A stretch of DNA of 12,522 nt from Thermoplasmatota archaeon (GTDB lineage Archaea; Thermoplasmatota; Penumbrarchaeia; Penumbrarchaeales; Penumbrarchaeaceae), in NCBI GenBank assembly GCA_016929175.1, contig JAFGJI010000014.1:1-12522 (forward strand), in the 5' to 3' direction. Shown here one piece after another: positions 6,181 to 12,522 of the stretch; the first letter of the stretch is position 1, and every line of letters starts with the position of its first letter. A program made the translations under genes and the position numbers. The notes beneath the pieces were generated by a model, which ran no database searches, had not been told where the DNA came from, and saw only the letters and a program-made list of their open reading frames with translations.

Positions 6181-7356
6181 TGCGGACCGGTTCCCCAGGG
6201 CGATCTCCTTGGCCTTCTCCACTGCAGGCTGGTCGAAAGGCTCCACCCTTCGGAGCAGTGCAAAGTAATACGCGAGATACTGCATCATGCCGACGTAGAA
6301 CCCGACGGACATCTCCGATTCGTCCCTCATCGTGATGGAAGCCCAGGGGGACCCGCTCTCATCCAATGACCCCATCAAGCCCTTTGCCTCCGACATCATG
6401 GCCTTTTTCAGGGAATACGTCCCCATCTCGGCCAGGGGGACCCCCTTGTATTCTATCCCCACACCGGGCCATGTGATCCTTTCCCCTTCGTCGCCGTTCA
6501 CGAGTATGAACAACGTTGCGATATCCTCCGGGCCATCAAGGACCCTCTGGATGGTATGGTGCTGGCATTCAGGACCTTCGGATGCCAGAAGGGTCAAGCC
6601 CTTGCGGCCTTTGCTGAGGGTCTCGTGGAACAGCTGCGTCACGAGATCGTTGAAAGCGGAATATCCTTTGGAATATACGGACAGGAACAATGTCCTCTTT
6701 CCCAGCCTCTCGATCATGTAGAAAGCGCCTGCCAGGTCGATGATGTCCTTATCTTCCCTGGCAGACCTGTATGCTTTTTTCATCCCATCGAGGAAAGCCC
6801 CCGCATCGATGCCGAGCAGGAGAGCGGGAAGGAGTGCGGAAGCCGTTCCCCCGGAAAAGCGTCCACTGATATCCTCCGGAACATCGACGATGCCCCAACC
6901 ATTGGACCGCGCTAGCTTCCCGAGAGCCCCGTATCCTTCCTGGGTGACGACCGTCGTGGGATACCCTTTGAAGATGGACAGCGCTTCAAGGACTGTCAGA
7001 GTGTTGCCGGACTTGGAAACGGCGATGACATGCGTGTCGTCCGGGTTGCATCTTTCCTTAACCATCCTGATATGAAGGGGGTCCACCGTATCGATCAGGT
7101 AGAACGACCTTCCTTCCGACAGCTTCCTCCCGAGGGACCCGAGAATGCCCTTGAACGTGTTTATGGACCCCCCATGCCCGATGATCACCAAATTCGGGAC
7201 GTTCCCTATATCCTCCGCCGCCTTTAGGAGGCCATCGATATCGGCCTCGTATCTGGCGAAAGCAGGGACCTCCACGCCCCTGAGCTCCCCGAGGAGGGTT
7301 TGGATCATTTCAAGATCGGGATGTCCCAGATGTTCGAACTCGACAGCTATCAACAT
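6175..7356 (-). CDS. Phosphoglucose isomerase family protein (SIS domains)
   Basis: A 393-residue member of the glucose-6-phosphate isomerase family, which interconverts glucose 6-phosphate and fructose 6-phosphate. Seen in order: a Gly-rich start of the first sugar-isomerase domain (VIIGHGGSINTFKG), the phosphate-binding SKSGNT (residues 114-119), GRFSGGTASALLPALLLGID, SEGPECQHHTIQRVLDGP holding the likely catalytic Glu and His, and a C-terminal VEPFDQPAVEKAKEIA whose last Lys matches the family's active-site Lys. It is shorter than E. coli Pgi (about 550) but in the range of compact forms. Many euryarchaea use an unrelated cupin isomerase, so this type is notable. The start ATG at 7356 lies one base after the stop of the zinc miniprotein gene; GGGGTGA is almost touching it, and the next codon, TTG, is an alternative start. 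Last gene of the mutS operon. Activity on other sugar phosphates, such as mannose 6-phosphate, cannot be excluded. Confidence 0.85.
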   Translation of the reverse strand: MLIAVEFEHLGHPDLEMIQTLLGELRGVEVPAFARYEADIDGLLKAAEDIGNVPNLVIIGHGGSINTFKGILGSLGRKLSEGRSFYLIDTVDPLHIRMVKERCNPDDTHVIAVSKSGNTLTVLEALSIFKGYPTTVVTQEGYGALGKLARSNGWGIVDVPEDISGRFSGGTASALLPALLLGIDAGAFLDGMKKAYRSAREDKDIIDLAGAFYMIERLGKRTLFLSVYSKGYSAFNDLVTQLFHETLSKGRKGLTLLASEGPECQHHTIQRVLDGPEDIATLFILVNGDEGERITWPGVGIEYKGVPLAEMGTYSLKKAMMSEAKGLMGSLDESGSPWASITMRDESEMSVGFYVGMMQYLAYYFALLRRVEPFDQPAVEKAKEIALGNRSAK

Positions 7357-7357
7357 T

Positions 7358-7540
7358 TCACCCCATGACCCCGCCGGGTTCGCCCGGGCCTTTGGACCCT
7401 CTCGGTCCTTTCCTGTTCGGTGCACATTTGATGCATGCGTAACCCCCTTCGTCCATATGGTCCCTGCAGGTGGCCTTCCCGCACAGGAGACATGTGCGGA
7501 AGGCCGGTTTACCGCAGAGATAGCAAGTTCCCGCCATCAT
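7358..7540 (-). CDS. 60-residue double-zinc miniprotein
   Basis: A small protein with eight evenly placed metal ligands: Cys 6, 9, 17, 20, 25, His 28, Cys 36 and 39 (CYLC...CLLC...CRDH...CIKC). The spacing suggests two zinc ions in a cross-braced fold like HIT or B-box zinc fingers. A basic, Gly/Pro-rich tail of about 20 residues follows and is probably unstructured. I cannot name the family with certainty. It overlaps the thyX stop by four bases (ATGATGG) and GGAGG lies nine bases ahead of the first ATG; a second ATG follows directly. It ends one base before the isomerase start. The placement implies co-translation with thyX and the isomerase, and the likely role is protein-protein or nucleic-acid contact rather than catalysis. 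Confidence 0.8.
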   Translation of the reverse strand: MMAGTCYLCGKPAFRTCLLCGKATCRDHMDEGGYACIKCAPNRKGPRGSKGPGEPGGVMG

Positions 7541-9006
7541 TGTCCCTTGCCTCCTTCTGGTTCCGGGGAAGCGCCTTCACATCCTAATATTCTCCCCTTC
7601 GATTTCTCGAACCCGTCCTTACCGCAAAGCATCGAGGTGACGATCGGGAAGCGCTGCATGGCCTCCCCGACGATCATGTCAGAGACCCGCCTTATCTCAT
7701 CCTGGGCATGATGGTCCGAGCGGAGCCTCACGAAATGGTAAAGCTCCCGAAGGTTCAGCTTGAACACGACCCTCCTCTTGTGACCGTTCGTCAGAACATA
7801 CTGCGCGACGTCGATCCCGAGCCGTCCCTTTGTTTCATTATACAGATCCCGGCTCCTTTTCATGATGTCCCAGTATCTCATGAGCAAGGACCTGTCATCC
7901 ATGAAAACGTCCGGGGTCTCCCAAAGACCCGGATTGTACCTTTGTACGATCAACGTCGCCATCCTGTGCCTTTTGAGCTGAGCGAAACCGGATGCCGAGA
8001 TTTCGAAATCGAAGGTGAGGTCCATCATCTCGAATGCCCTTGGAAGGGACGCATGGACGGGGTAGTTCCTGAACACAGGGAGCAGAATGTCCGTGAGCTG
8101 TTCATCGGACATGTTCCGCACAAGGCATCTTGCCTCCTCGAAGGACAGGTCGGAGTTCTCGAAGATCAACCCTGCAGCGACCTCGGATTCGGGATCGTCG
8201 ACCTGGGACGGGAGGTCCGAGCAGACCGCCCTCCGGTTGGGATTGAATACCAGCTGCCTCCTTCCGTCCTCGTCGACCTCGAACCTCGCCATGCCCTCGA
8301 TGGTACGGGCGATCTCTTCGGATGTCCTGTAAGTGTAATAGTTGCCATCGGTGTATTTGATCAGTGAGGGGGCGAGGGCTGCCGTCGCTTCGAGCAAAGC
8401 GGTTGCGAACGAGCGGACCTCCGACAGTGGATGCGCAAGGCCCTGTGAGATGATATATTCGGTCTCCCGGGCATTGACTGTCAATCCAAGGTCCGTCGGG
8501 CATGTCAGCCCGAGTATGTATCTGGCCTGCTCGAGGAGCCGTTCCCCGAACCTTTCCTTGAGATCCTCCCTGGAAACCACATCATTGTAAAGCTCGAACT
8601 TTTCCTTCTCCAGTTCGATGACCCGGGCTTCAAGGTCCGTGGACCTGATCTCTTCGGGAATGATGAACGTCTTGTCCCCGAAAAAGACGTATCTCTGGGA
8701 CCTCTCGGTGAAGGATGCGATCCTGTGCCTCTCGATGAACTCGACAAGGAGCCTTGACGCATCCTCCACATCGATGTTGAAGACCGCATGCTCCGCCACC
8801 GAGCTGTGCCCCATCCTGTAAACGATGTTCTCGTTCGACCTTCTTGCCCTGTCCACCTCGCTGACGGCATCGTCCCTCAGCTCGGGAACGGTCCTAGGGC
8901 TGTGCGAAAGCCTTGCGTATGCGGCGGATATGGTCTCCGGTGTTGCTGCCCGGTCCTCCTTCCAGAACCTTCTATCCATCGTTGCTCCTGCCAGTCTGAC
9001 TTTCAT
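7537..9006 (-). CDS. thyX: Flavin-dependent thymidylate synthase-like protein, tandem ThyX domains
   Basis: A 489-residue protein made of two ThyX-like domains; standard ThyX has about 220-250 residues and works as a homotetramer making dTMP from dUMP with FAD, NADPH and methylene-tetrahydrofolate. The first half has the full signature RHR-x7-S (RHRIASFTERS, Arg 93 to Ser 103) but its C-terminal block, NARETEYIISQGLAHPLSEVR, has lost the usual LR-x-D-x-HAQ-x-E pattern. The second half has RHRMATLIVQR (from Arg 346) with Arg in place of the signature Ser, but keeps the block RELYHFVRLRSDHHAQDEIR (Arg 429) intact. Together the two halves carry one complete set of motifs. It overlaps the mutS stop by four bases, with GGAGG seven bases ahead of the ATG. 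No thyA is visible in the window. Thymidylate synthesis is likely but not certain for this two-domain type. Confidence 0.85.
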   Translation of the reverse strand: MKVRLAGATMDRRFWKEDRAATPETISAAYARLSHSPRTVPELRDDAVSEVDRARRSNENIVYRMGHSSVAEHAVFNIDVEDASRLLVEFIERHRIASFTERSQRYVFFGDKTFIIPEEIRSTDLEARVIELEKEKFELYNDVVSREDLKERFGERLLEQARYILGLTCPTDLGLTVNARETEYIISQGLAHPLSEVRSFATALLEATAALAPSLIKYTDGNYYTYRTSEEIARTIEGMARFEVDEDGRRQLVFNPNRRAVCSDLPSQVDDPESEVAAGLIFENSDLSFEEARCLVRNMSDEQLTDILLPVFRNYPVHASLPRAFEMMDLTFDFEISASGFAQLKRHRMATLIVQRYNPGLWETPDVFMDDRSLLMRYWDIMKRSRDLYNETKGRLGIDVAQYVLTNGHKRRVVFKLNLRELYHFVRLRSDHHAQDEIRRVSDMIVGEAMQRFPIVTSMLCGKDGFEKSKGRILGCEGASPEPEGGKGQ

Positions 9007-11786
9007 CCTCCCTCCTCCATTCTCTTTTTCAGTCGGTATACCGCTTCGAGGGCCTGCATCGGCGTCATGTTGTTCGGGTCCATTGATCGGATCTCGTCGA
9101 GCATTGGGTCCTCATGCCGCCCGATCAGCATGTCCTCCGTCGGGAAAAGTACCATCTGGACCCCCTTCCTTGAGGGAGCTTTGGGGACATCCGTGACAAC
9201 CCCGTTGCCGGTGGCGATAGCCTGCGTCCTATCGCAAAGGACATCCTCCTTTTCGATGTTTTGGAGCAGCTCCCTTGCCCTCTCAACAACCTCTTTTGGG
9301 ATGCCCGCCAGATCTGCCACCTCTACCCCGTAAGACCTTGACGCCGGACCCTTCACGACCTTTCTCAGGAATGTGATCCCATTTACATCCTCCTTGACGG
9401 CCATGGAGTAGTTCACCAATCCCCTGATGGTTCCCTCGAGTTCTGTCAGATGGTGGTAGTGGGTGGCGAATATGGTCTTTGCACCCACCTTGTCCCGGTC
9501 GGCGATGAACTCGGTGACCGCCCATGCGATGGCAAGTCCGTCGAAAGTGGAGGTCCCCCTCCCGATCTCGTCAAGCAGTATGAGAGAGTCCTTCGTGGCC
9601 GAGTTCAGGATGTTCGCAAGCTCGAGCATCTCCACCATGAACGTTGACTGCCCCCTCGAAAGGTCGTCAGAGGCCCCCACTCGGGTGAATATCCGGTCCA
9701 CCACTCCTATCTCGGCGGCTTCCGCAGGGACGAAAGAACCCATCTGGGCCATGATGGTGATAAGGGCGACCTGCCTCATGTATGTGGACTTTCCGGCCAT
9801 GTTGGGTCCGGTGAGGATCATGAAACGTTCATCTCCCACATCCAGATGAATGTCATTGGGAACGAAGCCCCATTCCACTTTATCCTCGATCACAGGATGC
9901 CTGGACCGTTTGAGGTTTATATGCCCGGAATTGTTGAATGCCGGTCTTTTGTAATTCCGCCGGGATGCAACATCCGCGAGGTCGTCGAGAACATCGATGC
10001 TCGCAATGGCCGAAGCGGTCTCCTGCAGCTCCTCCCGGTGCTCGAGAACTGAATCGACGATGGACCCAAATATCTGGAACTCGAGGTCCACCATCCTTTC
10101 CTGGGAGTTCAATATGATGGATTCCTTCTCCTTGAGCTCGGGTGTGATGAAACGCTCCGCATTTACCAGGGTCTGCTTGCGCACATAATTCTCCGGTATC
10201 ATTTCAAGGTTCGCTTTGGTCACTTCGATGTAGTATCCGAAGACGCTGTTGTGCTTGACCTTGAGGGACCTGATGCCGGTCCTCCTCTTCTCGTCAGCCT
10301 CGAACCCTCTTAGCCATTTCTTTGAATCCCTTGCAGCCGACGATATCTCATCCAGTTCGGAGGAATATCCGGCTTTTATCAAGCCCCCCTCCCTGACGGA
10401 CAACGGAGGCTCTTCCGTAATGGCGCGGTCTATCAGTTCCACGATGCAGCCGAGATCGGCCAGTCTCGAAGCAAGTTCCTTCAAGGTGCCGCACTGGACA
10501 GAAGTATCGGAGCCTTCCAGGACGGCACGGAGGTCGGAAGCGGCAGTGAGGGAGTTCCTCAAAGCCATGAGGTCCCTTGCGTTCGCCCTCTTCAACGACA
10601 TCCTCATGATGATCCTCTCGAGGTCCGCTATCCTCTTCAGAGCATCCTTGATGTCGGAGCGGAGGAAGAGATCATTGAACAAGGCCTGGACCGCATCCAG
10701 CCTTTCCTGGATCGCGGGGATGTCCATGAGGGGCTGGTGGATCCAGTTCCTCAGAAGCCTTGCTCCCATCGCTGTCCTTGTATGATCAAGGACCTCGAGC
10801 AATGTCCCTTTGGAGCTGCCGTCCCTGACCGACCTTATCACCTCGAGGTTCCTGAGGGTGGTGGTATCCAGGACCATGAACTCCGAGCCAGTGTATGTCC
10901 GGATCCTCCGGATGTGCTGCAGATCGCACATCTGGTTCTCCCTTGCATAAGCGAGCACCGCACCGGCGCAGCCCTTCCCGAGCTCCATGTCTTCAAGACC
11001 AAGCCCCTTCAGGTCCAGGACATTGAACTGCTCCTTGAGGACGGTCTCCGAATAGCTCTCAAGGAATTGATGGTCCGGGAAGGCTGTTATGGCACATCCC
11101 CCTCCCAGATGCAGCCTGAGCTCGTTGATCAGGTCCTTGCGCTCCGCGAGAGAGGCAGGGACGATCAGCTCCGCGGGGGAGAACTTCATCAGTTCGGATA
11201 TCAGGCTCTGGAATGGTGTTTCCGATGATATCTCGGTGGCGAAGAAATCCCCGGTGGATATGTCGAGATGGGCCAGTCCGTAGGAGGCCTTGGGAAGGAC
11301 CACCCTTTCCTGCGACTGCCCCTTCTCCTCGGCAAGGGGGAGGTCTGTCTCGTTAACACTCGCGAGCTTTCTTACGAGGGCGGAGAGGAACATATTGCCC
11401 TTTTCGTCCTGACCCTGGGGGAGCAGGAGCGTGCCCGGTGTGACTATCTGGACGACCTCTCTCTTTACCAGTCCCTTGGCCTTCTTCGGGTCCTCGACCT
11501 GTTCGGCGATAACCACCTTGTATCCCTTCCTGACCATCTTCGGCAGATAGCTGTCCAGGGCATGGTAGGGGATGCCCGCAAGAGGTATCTTTCCTCCGTA
11601 AGGACCCTTGTCCCTGGCTGTGAGGGTCAGGTCGAGTTCCCTTGAAGCGACCTCGGCATCCTCGAAGAACATCTCGTAGAAGTCACCCATCCTGAAAAAG
11701 AGTATCATGTCCGGATACTGCTTCTTGATCGACAGGTACTGTCTCATGAGAGGGGTGAGATCGCTCTCCTTGACATCGGGTATCAT
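9003..11786 (-). CDS. mutS: DNA mismatch repair protein MutS
   Basis: A full-length 927-residue MutS1 that recognises mismatches and small loops in DNA as a clamp-like dimer. The mismatch-reading FFRMGDFYEMF places Phe 36 and Glu 38 exactly where E. coli MutS has them, which supports the ATG at 11786 over the upstream TTG at 11831. Then come connector, lever and clamp domains, and the ATPase: Walker A TGPNMAGKST (Lys 666), DDLSRGQSTFMVEM, Walker B LILLDEIGRGTSTFDG (Asp 739, Glu 740), ATHYHHLTELE, and the helix-turn-helix end with MTPMQALEAVYRLKKR. All catalytic motifs are intact. No Shine-Dalgarno site precedes the ATG. First gene of a four-gene operon with thyX, the zinc miniprotein and the isomerase. 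MutS1 is patchy in archaea and is usually thought to be of bacterial origin. No mutL is in the window. Confidence 0.96.
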   Translation of the reverse strand: MIPDVKESDLTPLMRQYLSIKKQYPDMILFFRMGDFYEMFFEDAEVASRELDLTLTARDKGPYGGKIPLAGIPYHALDSYLPKMVRKGYKVVIAEQVEDPKKAKGLVKREVVQIVTPGTLLLPQGQDEKGNMFLSALVRKLASVNETDLPLAEEKGQSQERVVLPKASYGLAHLDISTGDFFATEISSETPFQSLISELMKFSPAELIVPASLAERKDLINELRLHLGGGCAITAFPDHQFLESYSETVLKEQFNVLDLKGLGLEDMELGKGCAGAVLAYARENQMCDLQHIRRIRTYTGSEFMVLDTTTLRNLEVIRSVRDGSSKGTLLEVLDHTRTAMGARLLRNWIHQPLMDIPAIQERLDAVQALFNDLFLRSDIKDALKRIADLERIIMRMSLKRANARDLMALRNSLTAASDLRAVLEGSDTSVQCGTLKELASRLADLGCIVELIDRAITEEPPLSVREGGLIKAGYSSELDEISSAARDSKKWLRGFEADEKRRTGIRSLKVKHNSVFGYYIEVTKANLEMIPENYVRKQTLVNAERFITPELKEKESIILNSQERMVDLEFQIFGSIVDSVLEHREELQETASAIASIDVLDDLADVASRRNYKRPAFNNSGHINLKRSRHPVIEDKVEWGFVPNDIHLDVGDERFMILTGPNMAGKSTYMRQVALITIMAQMGSFVPAEAAEIGVVDRIFTRVGASDDLSRGQSTFMVEMLELANILNSATKDSLILLDEIGRGTSTFDGLAIAWAVTEFIADRDKVGAKTIFATHYHHLTELEGTIRGLVNYSMAVKEDVNGITFLRKVVKGPASRSYGVEVADLAGIPKEVVERARELLQNIEKEDVLCDRTQAIATGNGVVTDVPKAPSRKGVQMVLFPTEDMLIGRHEDPMLDEIRSMDPNNMTPMQALEAVYRLKKRMEEGG

Positions 11787-11843
11787 GGGATGCGGTAGGT
11801 GATGGATGGCAAGTTCTAAATCCTTTTCCAAGGTCGTTGATAG

Positions 11844-11873
11844 TAAGCTTTTTACGGGATAACTTTTTAACTA
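11844..11873. promoter_or_regulatory. Shared divergent promoter region of mutS and the surface-protein gene
   Basis: Two copies of CTTTTTA lie 17 bases apart (AGCTTTTTACGG and AACTTTTTAACT on the plus strand). The copy at 11861-11871 sits about 27 bases ahead of a start near 11893 for the plus-strand gene. On the minus strand the same copies read TTAAAAAG and GTAAAAAG and could serve mutS. Which box serves which gene is a guess from spacing. Confidence 0.45.
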
Positions 11874-11897
11874 GGGTCTCCATTGCCCGTGTTCGTC

Positions 11898-11902
11898 GGT
11901 GA
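11898..11902 (+). promoter_or_regulatory. Shine-Dalgarno site of the right-edge gene
   Basis: GGTGA lies six bases ahead of the ATG at 11909, matching the archaeal consensus GGAGGTGATC and fixing the start of the exported protein. Confidence 0.6.
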
Positions 11903-11908
11903 TATCGG

Positions 11909-12522
11909 ATGAGATACAGGACACCCGTTGCCCTCGTTGTATGCTCGGTCCTGCTTGCCGGGATATTCATGATGTCACCGGGACCGATCGCGGGTTCTGA
12001 GGTCGACCCTCCATGTATCGGAAGCAGGCTCGAGATCGATCTGGGAAGGGTTGATCCCGAGCTACGGGAAGAGTGGATCGATGGGCGCCTCTGGTCGACC
12101 ATCGGGTTCGAGAACGCACTGCACCCGCCTACCGGGGGCGAACCTTCGGTCCCGGTAATATCCCATCCTCTCGAGGTCCCATACGAGGTGCTCAACATTG
12201 AACTTATGCGCTCCGATCCGCTCCAGATCAAGCTCCCTTTCAAGCTCCCCCCCTCGCCGACGATCCTTCCGATGACAGAAGAGAACATGCAGGAAGCCTC
12301 CCCCCTCGTGCCAGATTGGGAGCGTTACTGCAGCGGGGAGACCTTCCCTGCCGAGCCTCTTCTCTGGAAACATACGGGCTGGGGCTGGAAAGAAGGTCAG
12401 AGGTATGGTCACTATTCGGTCAGCGCCTCTCCCTTCGATTACGATCCGGTGAACGATGAACTGACCTTCTACACGAGCGTAAAGCTTGTTCTCACCGTGG
12501 GAGAACCTGAACCTGCCCTGTC
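11909..12522 (+). CDS. Exported protein with gingipain-like (peptidase C25) propeptide region, partial
   Basis: A frame open from the ATG at 11909 to the window end, 204 residues so far. Residues 1-30 are a clear signal peptide: a basic start (MRYR), a hydrophobic core (VALVVCSVLLAGIFMM), then SPGPIAGSEV. The rest is an outside, Pro-rich region with few lysines. Residues about 150-198 read LLWKHTGWGWKEGQRYGHYS then a segment with FDYDPVNDELTFYTSVKLVL. This resembles the propeptide of gingipain-type C25 cysteine peptidases, where a pattern of G-x-Y/R, P-x-x-Y-x-P, G/D-E-L-x-x-Y recurs. If so, the catalytic domain lies beyond the edge. GGTGA sits six bases ahead of the ATG. It is divergent from mutS. 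Signal peptide is well supported; the C25 link is inference from this pattern alone. Confidence 0.7.
   Translation, partial: MRYRTPVALVVCSVLLAGIFMMSPGPIAGSEVDPPCIGSRLEIDLGRVDPELREEWIDGRLWSTIGFENALHPPTGGEPSVPVISHPLEVPYEVLNIELMRSDPLQIKLPFKLPPSPTILPMTEENMQEASPLVPDWERYCSGETFPAEPLLWKHTGWGWKEGQRYGHYSVSASPFDYDPVNDELTFYTSVKLVLTVGEPEPAL

Noticed and set aside
5911..6369. Plus-strand frame of 152 codons across the aquaporin end and the isomerase end
   Set aside because: It overlaps two well-supported genes in other frames and its product has no family features.
7145..7711. Plus-strand frame of 188 codons opposite the isomerase start, miniprotein and thyX end
   Set aside because: Antisense to three genes with firm motifs; no start signal.
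11683..12288. Minus-strand frame of 201 codons spanning the mutS start and the right-edge gene
   Set aside because: It overlaps the MutS N-terminus in another frame and lies antisense to the exported protein; the Ser/Arg-rich product looks non-coding.
1..12522. tRNA, rRNA, CRISPR array, insertion sequence or integrase
   Set aside because: No cloverleaf, rRNA-like block, spaced direct repeats or transposase motifs were seen on reading the intergenic regions and the gene products.

Overview
The window looks like a piece of an archaeal chromosome, most likely from an uncultured member of the Thermoplasmatota. The signs are A/T-rich TATA-like boxes about 25-30 bases ahead of likely transcription starts, Shine-Dalgarno sites of the GGAGG/GGTGA type, a CARDB-type surface domain carrying N-X-S/T sequons, and compact, mostly minus-strand operons with ATGA overlaps. 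Base composition is moderately GC-rich with G/C-ending codons. The lineage is inferred, not proven. A gingipain-like propeptide at the right edge would fit the protein-degrading sediment Thermoplasmatota.

Layout. Bases 1-204 (minus) hold the start of a possible exported protein whose reading frame is unclear. Bases 312-883 (minus) are a two-gene unit: a two-helix membrane protein and a YbjQ/UPF0145 protein. Bases 990-4723 (minus) form a three-gene sodium-pumping decarboxylase operon in the order alpha (oadA), gamma-like, beta (oadB). The gamma-like subunit is unusual: it has a signal anchor and an outside CARDB-like domain in front of an OadG-like membrane helix and tail. Between this operon and the next gene lies a 38-residue zinc-ribbon gene (4909-5025, minus) with a strong ribosome binding site and two small dyads in its leader. 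Bases 5255-6070 (plus) encode an AqpZ-like aquaporin starting at TTG.

Bases 6175-11786 (minus) are a tight four-gene operon: mutS, a tandem-domain thyX, a 60-residue double-zinc miniprotein, and a phosphoglucose isomerase family gene. Neighbours overlap by 4 bases or are 1 base apart. A short divergent promoter region (11787-11908) separates mutS from a plus-strand gene that runs off the right edge and encodes an exported protein with a gingipain (peptidase C25) propeptide-like region.

How the genes may work together. The oad operon would turn oxaloacetate decarboxylation into a sodium gradient. The mutS-thyX pairing joins mismatch repair to dTMP supply. The isomerase provides central sugar metabolism and the aquaporin water balance. 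No tRNA, rRNA, CRISPR array, insertion sequence or integrase was seen. The most unusual items are the CARDB/OadG-like fusion, the ThyX with two complementary degenerate halves, and the free-standing 38-residue zinc ribbon.
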